Positions 1-6,719 of a stretch of DNA of 15,402 nt are shown here, one piece after another. Each line of letters starts with the position of its first letter. Positions within the stretch are counted from its first letter, which is position 1. A program made the position numbers and the translations under genes. Below the pieces are notes generated by a model. That model ran no database searches. It worked only from the letters and a program-made list of their open reading frames with translations, and had not been told where the DNA came from. The DNA is taken from NCBI RefSeq assembly GCF_010093535.1, contig NW_022985202.1:333038-348439 (forward strand), in the 5' to 3' direction. The DNA is from Lindgomyces ingoldianus. Its lineage: Eukaryota; Ascomycota; Dothideomycetes; Pleosporales; Lindgomycetaceae.

Positions 1-84
1 GGAAGAACAGCACTACAGGCAGCAGCTGGAGGAGGACATAAAATGGTTGAAGAATGCCTCCGTCAAGCGGGTGCTAAAAAATGA
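1..84 (+). CDS. Ankyrin-repeat protein, C-terminal end (partial)
   Basis: The first frame is open from the window edge to a TGA at 82-84 and gives 27 residues. They begin GRTALQAAAGGGHKMVEECL, which fits the helix-turn-helix consensus of an ankyrin repeat (G-x-T-A-L-x-x-A-A-x-x-G-H, then V-x-x-L-x-x-x-G-A), and stop two residues after the closing GA. The codons contain intact TGG, TGA, TCA and CGG triplets, unlike everything right of position 428, so this is unmutated host coding sequence. In filamentous fungi such C-terminal ankyrin arrays often cap NACHT or NB-ARC (NLR-like) proteins, but the N-terminal part lies outside the window, so the class is inference. The match rests on a single repeat. 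Confidence 0.72.
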   Translation, partial: GRTALQAAAGGGHKMVEECLRQAGAKK

Positions 85-427
85 GGCTTTAATATTCGGG
101 AATACCTTCTTAGGTTTTCTTCTAGTATTGGGAGAGGCGTTGGATTTAGTAGCTACAGTAAGGTTAAAGTCATACACAGGACAAGAACTATTATTTCTTT
201 ATTTTTGACTAATTAACTATGTGAGATAATGCAATGGAGATAATCACGTGTAGGTGAGTCCGGTTGATTAGAAGCCAAAGTCCTCAAACCTTTCTTAGGA
301 CACCGGGTTTTCTGCCATATCTGGGAAAATATTAAATCTCATTCGCTACTTAGACGGAATTAATTGCATCTATTCAGATGTGCCATTGGGGAGATGGCTG
401 ACTTCTCTCTCAGAAATTGTTGCTAAG
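85..427. other. Unmutated host flank between the ankyrin gene and the transposon island
   Basis: This 343-bp stretch has no convincing reading frame and is probably the 3' untranslated and intergenic region of the ankyrin gene. It is rich in triplets that are almost absent further right (TCC-GG, CTCAAA, ACACCGGG, GCCATA, CTGGGA), so the mutation process has not touched it. Its last five bases, CTAAG at 423-427, abut the LTR of element B and are the likely target-site duplication. The partner copy would lie beyond the right edge, so this cannot be confirmed here. Confidence 0.6.
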
Positions 428-707
428 TGTTGAATGGGCTCCGACAGCTAGCTGCTTATAGTATAAGCACTTAAGTAGCAAGAGTAAGGGTGGTGTACAG
501 TGTGCACAGCGTACAAAGTAGGTAAAGTAAGAGTAACATATTTCTAGTTTTATTACTCTTATCTTTCCTCTGTATAGAGAAAAAGAGGGATATCTAGATG
601 TTTGCGCACAGAGGTTTACACATAAGTATTATGTAACATAAATATGTAATCCTGCTTATGCGTAATTGCTTATATCTAGGCCGCAACGCTGCTGCTGTGT
701 ACAGACA
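428..707 (-). repeat. 3' LTR of element B
   Basis: On the plus strand this repeat starts TGTTGAATGG and ends ACAGACA, so in element orientation it is TGTC...CAACA. The first ten bases are the reverse complement of the last ten bases of element A's 3' LTR (CCATTCAACA at 12339-12348). The inner end is followed by the same tract that precedes the 3' LTRs of A and E1. About the first 60 bp (428-490) keep TGA, TGG, CCG and CGA triplets, and further in nearly all are gone. The length is 280 bp. No second copy is in the window, so the limits rest on the homologous ends of A's LTR and on the tract. Confidence 0.8.
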
Positions 708-728
708 CTAGCAACTTTTCTTTTTGTC
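708..728 (-). promoter_or_regulatory. Polypurine tract and 3' LTR junction of element B
   Basis: In element orientation this reads as a purine run ending AAAAGTTGCTAG directly before TGTC of the LTR. The same AAAGTTGCTA motif precedes the 3' LTRs of E1 (3051-3063) and A (12071-12094). In LTR elements this is where the plus-strand DNA primer is made. Confidence 0.7.
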
Positions 729-1104
729 TAAAGAGTTGCCTTCTATACGCGTTACCTCCCTTCTGTCTGTGTAGGTCTATCTAATTATGTTCTACCTTTA
801 CTCCACCCTATTTGTTAGGACTTGCCCCTAGTAATGCTGTGCGTTAAGATAGGCTAGTTATGCTATGTAAATAGCTTTTCTCTTCTTTATCCTTTGCTTT
901 CTAAGCCCTGCTGTACAATCCCCTAGCTCTTTTCTCTTTTTATATAGTGCTAGCAGTAACAGATCCTTATAATAAAAAAGATAAGTATATATAATATAAA
1001 AAAAATAAAACAAAAGGAAATAAGCTTTATATAAAGGCGTTATTAGTCTAGTTAGTCTAAGGCATCTTTGCGCACAGGATCTAGCTAGTCCACAGATGCT
1101 TCTA
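729..1104 (-). other. 3' untranslated part of element B
   Basis: No frame here matches the end of A's pol. The segment lies between the last recognisable RNase H codons of B (about 1105) and its polypurine tract. It is AT-rich and pyrimidine-rich, with only scattered unmutated YCR sites (for example CCA near 804). In A the corresponding distance is under 100 bp, so B either has a longer tail or carries extra sequence here. I see no internal repeat or terminal motif that would identify an insertion. Confidence 0.5.
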
Positions 1105-1559
1105 TATGCATCTACTAGGTTATCTTTACTATTAATTTACCTAATCTTAGCAATTTCCCTCTTCTTGTACAATTTGCAGAGTAACATAATGTTAATTATA
1201 AGTTACTTTTTACTAGTAGTGCCTAGCTTAATAAGGTAATTATATAAAAACCTTAAATCTATATAGATTACTACTAGAATTAGTAGCAGTTTAAGCATTT
1301 ATATAATTTACTATAGAGTTGTACTAAAGGTAATTGCATTGTTAAACCCTCTAACTATTCTGTATAGTTTACTAGTAAGGACACTTCTAGTTACTTTTTT
1401 ACACTTAGTAGAATTCTAGTGTATAATGTTGCCTAGTATTTTAAAGTAGTTGCTTTACTTTATATAGTTTTTATTACTTAATATAATTAAAAATCCTAGC
1501 TATAAGCTAAAGTTCTTATTATTAGTAAATAATCTATTTATAAAGATAAATAGCTTTAC
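1105..1559 (-). pseudogene. Element B pol, RNase H segment (RIP-inactivated)
   Basis: Read on the minus strand from 1559 leftwards, the translation begins KLFIFINRLFTNNKN and continues through GNIIH, KCKKVTRSVLTSKLYRIV and an STTL motif. This matches, block by block, the RNase H end of element A (KLFIFTNKLFINNKN, GNIIH, KCKRVTCSVLASKLYRIV, STT). RNase H removes the RNA strand during reverse transcription. The catalytic Asp of the F-x-D block is Asn here (FIN), as in A (FTN). Several Trp/Gln codons are TAG or TAA. The piece starts exactly at the E1 target site TTTAC (1555-1559) and continues on the other side of E1 at 3291. Similarity to A fades at about 1105, so the left limit is approximate. 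Confidence 0.8.
1555..1559. repeat. Target-site duplication of E1, left copy (TTTAC)
   Basis: TTTAC directly precedes the TG of E1's left LTR and is repeated exactly at 3291-3295 after the CA of the right LTR. A 5-bp duplication is the usual integrase footprint of LTR retrotransposons. Confidence 0.92.
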
Positions 1560-1786
1560 TGTCCGTACGTAAGTACAGTTGCGTCTGTACACGCGTACAG
1601 CTGAATTAGGTTGCCTGAAACGTTGGCTATCTGGCCTGTGCGTTAGGGGCTAGGTGTACTTAAGAGCCCTCTTTCTTTGTACAAAGAGAGAGGGCAGTAG
1701 TTAATAACAAGAAGATCTTTGCCTACTTACCTCTTAGTACGCCCCTTAGGCGTATGTTTGTTTAATTAAACCTAGGTTAACTAACA
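1560..1786 (+). repeat. E1 5' LTR
   Basis: This LTR begins TGTCCGTACG and ends TAACTAACA. It aligns without gaps to 3064-3290, with 17 transitions. The first 74 bp are the unmutated version (TGAA, TTGG, CTGG retained), and the last 60 bp are the mutated one (TTTAATTAAA where the partner has TTCGATCAAA). It contains a 28-bp hairpin (1667-1694) and a short TACGCC/GGCGTA inverted repeat. Confidence 0.93.
1667..1694. promoter_or_regulatory. 28-bp near-perfect palindrome in the E1 LTR
   Basis: CCCTCTTTCTTTGTA is followed directly by its reverse complement with one mismatch (arms 14 of 15, centre TTTGTACAAAG). The same sequence sits at 3171-3198 in the other LTR and is unchanged between them. A role as a transcript terminator/processing hairpin or protein-binding site is possible but not shown. 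Confidence 0.5.
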
Positions 1787-1795
1787 CTAATTAGT
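1787..1795 (+). promoter_or_regulatory. Candidate primer-binding site of E1
   Basis: CTAATTAGT lies directly after the 5' LTR, where the minus-strand primer anneals. The identical nine bases follow the 5' LTR of element A (6711-6719). The region is mutated, so the original tRNA match cannot be read, because each TA may have been TG or CA. Confidence 0.4.
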
Positions 1796-1812
1796 CTATT
1801 AATAGACTATGT

Positions 1813-2210
1813 ACCGCGTGCGTAGCCACGCAGAGGATATTGTCCTTGACAGACAGATTCGCAAGGATTGACAAAACTGCCACTGTACAAGAAGCTCACA
1901 CCTACCGCGTGCGTAGCCACGCAGAGAGGGTACAAAGAAGCTCACATCCACCGTGTGCGTAGCCACACAGAGAGGGGTAAGCAAGCCCTGTGCGCGCCCC
2001 TAGATTAACTAATTGCACAAAGACAAGATCAGCAACCCGCCGCGTGCGTAGCCACGCAGAGAGGGCTCACTGCTAAGCCTTTGTGCGCCCTAGAGCCTCC
2101 TGTTAATACAGGCTGTGCGAATCCAGTCATCTACCGCGTGCGTAGCCACGCAGAGGAGACAACAGGCCGCAGATCAGAAACCTACCGCGTGCGTAGCCAC
2201 GCAGAGAAGG
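1813..2210. repeat. Minisatellite: six copies of a 23-24-bp hairpin unit
   Basis: Copies of ACCGCGTGCGTAGCCACG (continuing CAGAG) start at 1813, 1904, 1950, 2039, 2133 and 2184. Start-to-start distances are 91, 46, 89, 94 and 51, close to one or two multiples of about 46. Each unit can fold (TGCGT-AGCC-ACGCA, or GCGTG/CACGC around CGTAGC). Five copies are nearly identical; the copy at 1950 has GTGTG and CACAC arms. The intervening spacers are unrelated apart from GAAGCTCACA-type words. The array keeps CCA, CCG and CGG-type triplets, in contrast to its surroundings. Confidence 0.88.
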
Positions 2211-2251
2211 CTCCTCATTAGCAGCCCACCTTGTCAACACCCCTTAATTAA

Positions 2252-2550
2252 TTGCCTGCACGGAAGGCGATTAACCAGCACCACCCCCAGACAACCGCCG
2301 TACGAACGCAACCGGCACCCCCCCTCCAGACAACTGCTGTACAAACACACAACTGCAACTGGCACCCCCCTTACTGATTGATTGCCCGCACGAAAGGCGA
2401 TCAACCAGCACCCTCCCCCCCTGAGAACGGCCGTACAAACACACAACCACCACCTACACCCCCCCCTCCCTAGAGATCAATCGCCTGCACAAAGGCAGTC
2501 CACCACTAATACCCCCCTCTAGTTGCCCGCACAAAGGGCACCCCCAACAC
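2252..2550. repeat. C-rich degenerate repeat block with short hairpins
   Basis: Four copies of a TTGCCYGCACRAAGGC-type word start at 2252, 2382, 2481 and 2523; the first two extend to GATYAACCAGCAC and lie 130 bp apart. They alternate with copies of a GTACRAACRCA word (about 2300, 2339, 2432) and runs of five to eight C (2283, 2318, 2365, 2415, 2459, 2512, 2541). Each GCC...GGC word can form a small hairpin. The minus strand is strongly G-rich. The block is almost untouched by the YCR mutation. Confidence 0.75.
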
Positions 2551-2589
2551 ATCACACTTCCCACCCCCACCTTAGCCATAGAACCTCTG

Positions 2590-3050
2590 TGGTTATACAA
2601 AGAGTTGTTAGGGGTTACTTATGTATTAGAGACAGTCCTACGCAGAGAAGTAGACCTTTACCTTTTAGGGAACAATTGTCTTAACATAGATACAAACCTT
2701 ACACAACTATAATAATGCTTGTACGCAGTATACATCCTAATTAACATGCGTTATAAGATGGCTAGAAGGGAGTACACACTATAGGACAACAACAACTTTT
2801 AGGGATAGACAACGCACGATTTTAACCTCTTCCCCTGTGCAATTAGGCAAGAACTATTGCTTGCCTACGCAGAGCACAGGCACTATCCTGGAGGGAAGGT
2901 GAATTGTACACAGGCTAAGAAGCTAGGGGATATTATAAATAGGAGAGGTATTAAGGGTCCACTCTAGAAGAGGAAGAAGAGAGAGTAAGGAGGAGGGGAA
3001 AAAGAAGAAGTAAGATTAACATATAAATAAGCAAGCAACTCTATAAAAGT
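2590..3050 (+). other. 3' interior of E1, non-coding, purine-rich towards its end
   Basis: No coding frame is visible. YCR/YGR triplets become sparse again from about 2600, with isolated survivors (TGG at 2889, CCA near 2960). A long purine-rich stretch occupies about 2967-3010. Confidence 0.6.
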
Positions 3051-3063
3051 AAAAAGTTGCTAG
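3051..3063 (+). promoter_or_regulatory. E1 3' LTR-adjacent primer tract (AAAAAGTTGCTAG)
   Basis: This tract directly precedes the TG of the 3' LTR. Twelve of its thirteen bases equal the sequence before A's 3' LTR (12082-12094), and the complement is found beside B's LTR (708-720). The purine run is short, so the true plus-strand primer may extend upstream. Confidence 0.65.
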
Positions 3064-3290
3064 TGTTTGTACGTAAGTACAGTTGCGTCTATACACGCGT
3101 ACAGCTAAATTAGGTTGCCTAAAACGTTAGCTATCTAGCCTGTGCGTTAGGGGCTAGGTGTACTTAAGAGCCCTCTTTCTTTGTACAAAGAGAGAGGGCA
3201 GTAGTTAATAACAAGAAGATCTTTGCCTGCTCACCTCTTAGTACGCCCCTTAGGCGTACGTTCGTTCGATCAAACCTAGGTCAACCGACA
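3064..3290 (+). repeat. E1 3' LTR
   Basis: The length is the same (227 bp) as the 5' LTR. The first 80 bp are the mutated version (TTTG, TAAA, TTAG, CTAG), and the last 60 bp are the unmutated one (CTCACC, TTCGATCAAA, TCAACCGACA). This is the mirror image of the 5' LTR. Confidence 0.93.
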
Positions 3291-3295
3291 TTTAC
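3291..3295. repeat. Target-site duplication of E1, right copy (TTTAC)
   Basis: This is an exact repeat of 1555-1559, directly after the terminal ACA of the 3' LTR. Confidence 0.92.
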
Positions 3296-3399
3296 ACTAT
3301 TAAGCTATAATAGTAGAAAGGTAAAACTACACTTACTATTATCTATCTACTATTAGATTTATGTGTTAAGTGTGTTAATATTATTATGCAAAGAGTCTA
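3291..3399 (-). pseudogene. Element B pol, RT-RNase H linker fragment
   Basis: This 109-bp remnant lies between E1 and Fot1-1. Its minus-strand translation starts LHNNINTLNT and runs through a string of stop codons. It matches element A just before its RNase H (LYNNIKALNVQI followed by three consecutive stops, about 11355-11460 plus strand). The fragment ends at the TA target of Fot1-1 (3398-3399) and at the TTTAC target of E1, and is continued by 5265-6456 upstream and 1105-1559 downstream in element B. On its own it is too short to identify. The call rests on collinearity with A. Confidence 0.75.
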
Positions 3400-3459
3400 A
3401 CGTACCTAACGGGTTGGCCGGCCACACAGGTTGGCCGGCCACTTTTGCCAAGCCCCCAC
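3400..3459 (+). repeat. Fot1-1 left terminal inverted repeat
   Basis: The 60-bp repeat starts ACGTACCTAACGGG and ends AAGCCCCCAC. Inside it the word GGTTGGCCGGCCAC occurs twice (from about 3412 and 3429); each copy contains the palindrome TGGCCGGCCA. The repeated word is a likely transposase-binding site, by analogy with the paired binding sites in the ends of other Tc1/mariner/pogo elements. Confidence 0.93.
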
Positions 3460-3480
3460 CACACTCTACCTATCTACATA

Positions 3481-5136
3481 ATGCCTTAACAACAACACTA
3501 GATTAAATCTTCTAAAGAACGTCAGATACAGCTTGCTCTTTAGGCTCTTAAACAAAACTTAAAACTCTCCTTACAACGCGCTGCAGCTATTTATAATGTC
3601 TCTCACACAACACTAAGCAATTAACGCGCTGGACAGCCTTTAGAAGCAGAATGCTGGCCTAAATTAAGGAATCTAACTAAGCTTAAGAAGGAGGTAGTTG
3701 TTAAGTACATACTTAAGCTTATTACGCGCGGATTTCCCCCTAAGCTTGTAGCTGTAGCTAATATAGCTAATTCCTTGCGCGCTAAGCGCAATCTAGGCCA
3801 GGTTAGCTTAAACTAGCCTAGTATGTGGGTTAAGCACTGCCCTAAGTTTATAATAAAGTTTAATTACAAGTATAATTACAAGAAAGCGCTCTGTAAGGAT
3901 CTAGAGGTTATCTAGAGCTAGTTTTGCCTAGTAGCTAACATAAAAGCTAAGTACAGTATCTAGGATAAAGACATGTATAACTTTAACAAGTTAGGCTTTA
4001 TAATAGGCTAGATATTAACTAGAGCAGTTGTTACAGCTTTAGAGAGACAAGAACAGCTAAAGGCAATATAGCAAGGCAATAGGGAGTGGACAACAGTTAT
4101 CTAGGGCATTAACGCAACAGGGTGGGCTATTCCACCCTTTATTATCTTTAAGGGCCGCTATCACCTCTCTGCCTAGTACAAGAAGGAGAATCTGCCTTAG
4201 AACTAGGTTATTGCAGTCTCTAAGAACAGCTAGACAACAAATAAGCTTAAGCTGCAGTAGTTAAAGCACTTTAATAAGCATATAAAAAGGAGGGTTGTAG
4301 GCGCTTATTAGCTCCTTATTATTAACAGCTATAAGAGCCACAACTTGCTTAATTTCTAGCAGTACTGCAAGAAGAACAAGATTATTACTATCTGCATGCC
4401 TTTACACTTATTGCACCTCCTACAGCCTCTTAATGTAGGTTGTTTTGCCCCTCTAAAGAAGGCGTACAGGCGCTAAGCTAAAGATCTTATGCGCAACTAG
4501 ATTACCTACATTACAAAACTTAAGTTCCTACTATGCTTTATACGCGCCTATAATGCAGCAATTACTCCTAGTAATATCTAAGGAGGGTTTTAAAGCGCTA
4601 GTTTAGTCCTATTTAACCTAGAACAGGTTAAAATAGCCCTTAACGTCTAGTTGCGTACTCTATTACTACTACTACCTATTAACAACAAGCCCTAGCAGTT
4701 GCAAACCCTAAGCAATACCTTTAAATTTAGGTTGTAATTAATGCTTGTAAAGGCAAGGATTTAGAGGCATGTAGATAGCTCACTAACGTCTATAGTAGAG
4801 GCCTTTAAGAAGGTCTTAAAGGGGGCAGCAATTATTACGCACAAGCTAGTGTTGGCGCAAAAGGAGATTACAGAGCTTTAAGCAGCAAATAAGGCTGCCA
4901 CGCGACGTAGATTGCATAAAAGAAAGCAGATTTAGGCAGAAGGGACCTTAATAGTTAAGGATAGGGCTTGTCTAACTGCTCTAAAGGAGTTTAGAGCGCG
5001 TAGTGATAGGAAGAAGCTAAAGACGCAGGTGCGCGCTAAAGGAGGTAAGCTAAGTTAAAGGCAATGCAGGCGGTGCAATTAGACTAGGCATAACTTGCGT
5101 ACATGTAAGAAAGTAGCAGAAGTAGACTCTAAATAA
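3481..5136 (+). pseudogene. Fot1-like transposase, inactivated by RIP-type stops
   Basis: One frame of 551 codons runs without indels from ATG 3481 to TAA 5134-5136, but contains many internal TAG/TAA, mostly former Trp/Gln codons. The intact protein would cut the element at its TIRs and reinsert it at TA. In order, one sees an N-terminal helix-turn-helix region (SLQRAAAIYNVSHTTLSN), a second DNA-binding part of CENP-B type around RGFPPKLVAVANIANSL, the DDE core and a C-terminal zinc knuckle (C-x2-C-x4-H-x4-C, 5065-5106). The three catalytic Asp positions are all Asn: NFNKLGF (codon 3985), IINSYKSH (4324) and LNVGCF (4432). The last two are 35 residues apart, matching Fot1's DD35D. The start was chosen because the homologous frame begins just inside the TIR and no upstream ATG exists. 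Confidence 0.92.
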
Positions 5137-5204
5137 TATCTTGTGTTGTATTGCTCTATACAGGGCCAAAGTGGGCTGTTTTGCGAGAGAATGGGGTGGT
5201 TTTA

Positions 5205-5264
5205 GTGGGGGCTTGGCAAAAGTGGCCGGCCAACCCGTGTGGCCGGCCAACCCGTTAGGTACGT
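5205..5264 (-). repeat. Fot1-1 right terminal inverted repeat
   Basis: This is the reverse complement of 3400-3459 with one difference in the spacer between the two TGGCCGGCCA palindromes. It ends GGTACGT before the TA duplication at 5265-5266. The adjoining 100 bp (5160-5204) also keep CCA, TGG and CGA triplets. Confidence 0.93.
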
Positions 5265-6456
5265 TATAGTTTATGTAGTAATAAAAAAGTTAAATGCTGC
5301 CTTTAGTTAACACATAAATGTAATATATGCCTCTTTTAGATATTACTTAACATATTATTATGCAGCATTCTTATTTTTTAAGTTAATTATATAAAAGTAG
5401 CTTACTTATCTTTTCTAAGTAAAGACTACTATATTATATGTAAGTTTAATCCTTTTACTATTAAACTTAATAAGCTGCTTTTTTACTAAAATAGTTTTAC
5501 TTTTTATACAAAACTTTACTTTTTATAGTTTTTTTTTTTCTCTTTATATAAAATTTTTTATTATAATGCTTAAAGTGTTATCTATCTATAGGCTAGTAAT
5601 ACTAAAAGTGTGCTCTCCTTTATTAGTAATTAAAAGGTAAAAGTTATATAAAAAGATGTGCATATGCAGCTTTTCTTTATAGTAGTTATAGTATGTTTTA
5701 AACTAATATAGTCCTAATTTAGTAGCTCTATACAAGGGTTGTACAACCTAGAGTATTATATTTAGTAGAAAGCTTTAGTGCATTTTCTTTAGTAGCTTTA
5801 TGTACAGCGTGCGCATAAGCTTATCTATTAATTAGATGTATACTTATGTAATATTACATAGTTTAAAATGCATTTTGTATATAGCTTTTAAGCTTACTTT
5901 TATAGCTAAAAGTAGTTTTTAGCTTATTCTCTAAATAGTTAGTAACTAAGTAAGGATTTTTTTTTTTCTTTATTTAAGTAGCTAGCAAACACTAGGCAGG
6001 ATTTTTTATATAGTTAAGTTATTTTGCCTTTTACTTTTTATATAAGGTAAAAGTTAAAAATCTAACTTTTATGCCTTATTAAGTTATATGCTATAACTTT
6101 AAAAGTGCTATTAGTAATTAAAGTGTCTATTTCTATATAGTCTAATTTTTTAAATAGTTTTTTAGGTGTAGTAATTACACTATTTATATAAAGCTTAATA
6201 GATAAGGCCTAATTATTTTTTTTTTCTAAGTTAGAAATACCTAGTCTAGACTTTATGCAGGTTTTCTTTACCTTTTACTTTTTCTAGTATCTATATCTTC
6301 TTTTTGCACTAGTGCGGCATTGCTATTCTAAGGGGCTTAGTTTGTAGTAGGCTTTAGTTCTACCTTTATAACATTTTTATAAGGCTGTTCTCTCTTCCTC
6401 TTCTTTAAAAGATCCCTTTATATAGGGATTAGTTTATTTAAGTTATCTATTATAAG
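5265..6456 (-). pseudogene. Element B pol, reverse transcriptase segment (RIP-inactivated)
   Basis: Read from 6456 leftwards, the minus-strand translation passes through SVITTPKKLFKKLDYIE and NSTFKVIAYNLI, which match SVITTPRRLFKELDCTE and SSTFKVLLYNLL in element A. It continues to the RT active-site block, read as ITSL*IDNTL near 5570-5600, and ends in a C*LKAAFN block before the Fot1-1 site. RT copies the element RNA into DNA. The second Asp of the T-D-D block is Asn, and Trp/Gln codons are stops. Poly-T runs on the plus strand (for example 5528-5539 and 5956-5966) reflect lysine-rich, heavily mutated codons. The right end is A's target duplication ATAAG (6452-6456); the reading continues beyond A at 12354. 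No second strand signal or other gene is seen in this stretch. Confidence 0.85.
6452..6456. repeat. Target-site duplication of element A, left copy (ATAAG)
   Basis: ATAAG directly precedes TGTCC of the left LTR and is repeated exactly at 12349-12353. Confidence 0.93.
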
Positions 6457-6710
6457 TGTCCGAATAGTGATATTCGGGCGCCTGGTTAATAGTCACGTGG
6501 CTCAGATGCGCCCGGATCCCTGTGCACGGAGATCTGTGCGCAGAGTTTAGGACTATATTAACCCCCTTTCCTTTGTACAATAGAAAACAACAAGAAGCAA
6601 TTAACACCAGTTACCTAACACCCCTGTGCAATGTTTACACTGTGCAAACCTCTCTGTCTTGTACGCATTTGCTAACACTAAGTGCTAGCTAGTAGAGAGT
6701 CTATTTAACA
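6457..6710 (+). repeat. Element A 5' LTR
   Basis: It begins TGTCCGAATAG and ends TATTTAACA. It aligns to 12095-12348 without gaps and with 20 transitions. Positions 1-152 of the LTR are the unmutated version (CCGA, TTCGGG, CTGG, CTCAG, CCCGG, ACCAG). From position 169 on it is the mutated version. It carries CACGTG at 6494-6499. Confidence 0.95.
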
Positions 6711-6719
6711 CTAATTAGT
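6711..6719 (+). promoter_or_regulatory. Candidate primer-binding site of element A
   Basis: CTAATTAGT lies directly downstream of the 5' LTR and is identical to E1's bases 1787-1795. The tRNA of origin cannot be read because of the mutations. Confidence 0.4.

Larger units (their letters stand above)
1560..3290 (+). mobile_element. E1: small non-autonomous LTR retrotransposon (TRIM/LARD-like)
   Basis: Two direct repeats of identical length (227 bp, 1560-1786 and 3064-3290), each TG...CA, flank a 1277-bp interior, and the whole is bounded by the duplication TTTAC. The interior encodes no gag, protease, integrase or RT in any frame. Short frames at 1799-1984, 2115-2381, 2234-2446 and 2271-2453 only translate the repeats. 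Orientation is set by AAAAAGTTGCTAG immediately before the right LTR, the same motif as in copia elements A and B. The nine bases after the left LTR (CTAATTAGT) are also the same as after A's left LTR. E1 thus has the cis-signals of this copia family without its proteins. It was inserted into the RNase H region of element B. Confidence 0.92.
3400..5264 (+). mobile_element. Fot1-1: pogo/Fot1-type DNA transposon
   Basis: This 1865-bp element is bounded by 60-bp terminal inverted repeats (one mismatch) and a TA duplication (3398-3399 and 5265-5266), the hallmarks of the Tc1/mariner superfamily. It holds a single, formerly continuous transposase frame on the plus strand. Length and content are typical of fungal Fot1 elements. 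It was inserted in element B's pol. It is less mutated than its relative Fot1-2: several TGG and TCA triplets and many CpG sites survive in the body, and both ends are intact. Confidence 0.93.

Noticed and set aside
1813..2210. CRISPR-like array
   Set aside because: The repeat units are regularly related, but spacers vary from about 22 to 70 bp, the context is a fungal LTR element, and no cas-like gene is present. A minisatellite is the better reading.
1799..2453. Four short frames in E1, including one with a repeated TACVATQRR peptide
   Set aside because: They translate the minisatellite and C-rich repeats. The unit spacing is not consistently a multiple of three, and frames overlap on both strands, so a protein is not supported.
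5050..5250. 66-codon minus-strand frame over the right end of Fot1-1
   Set aside because: It overlaps the zinc-knuckle codons and terminal repeat in antisense and has no independent support.
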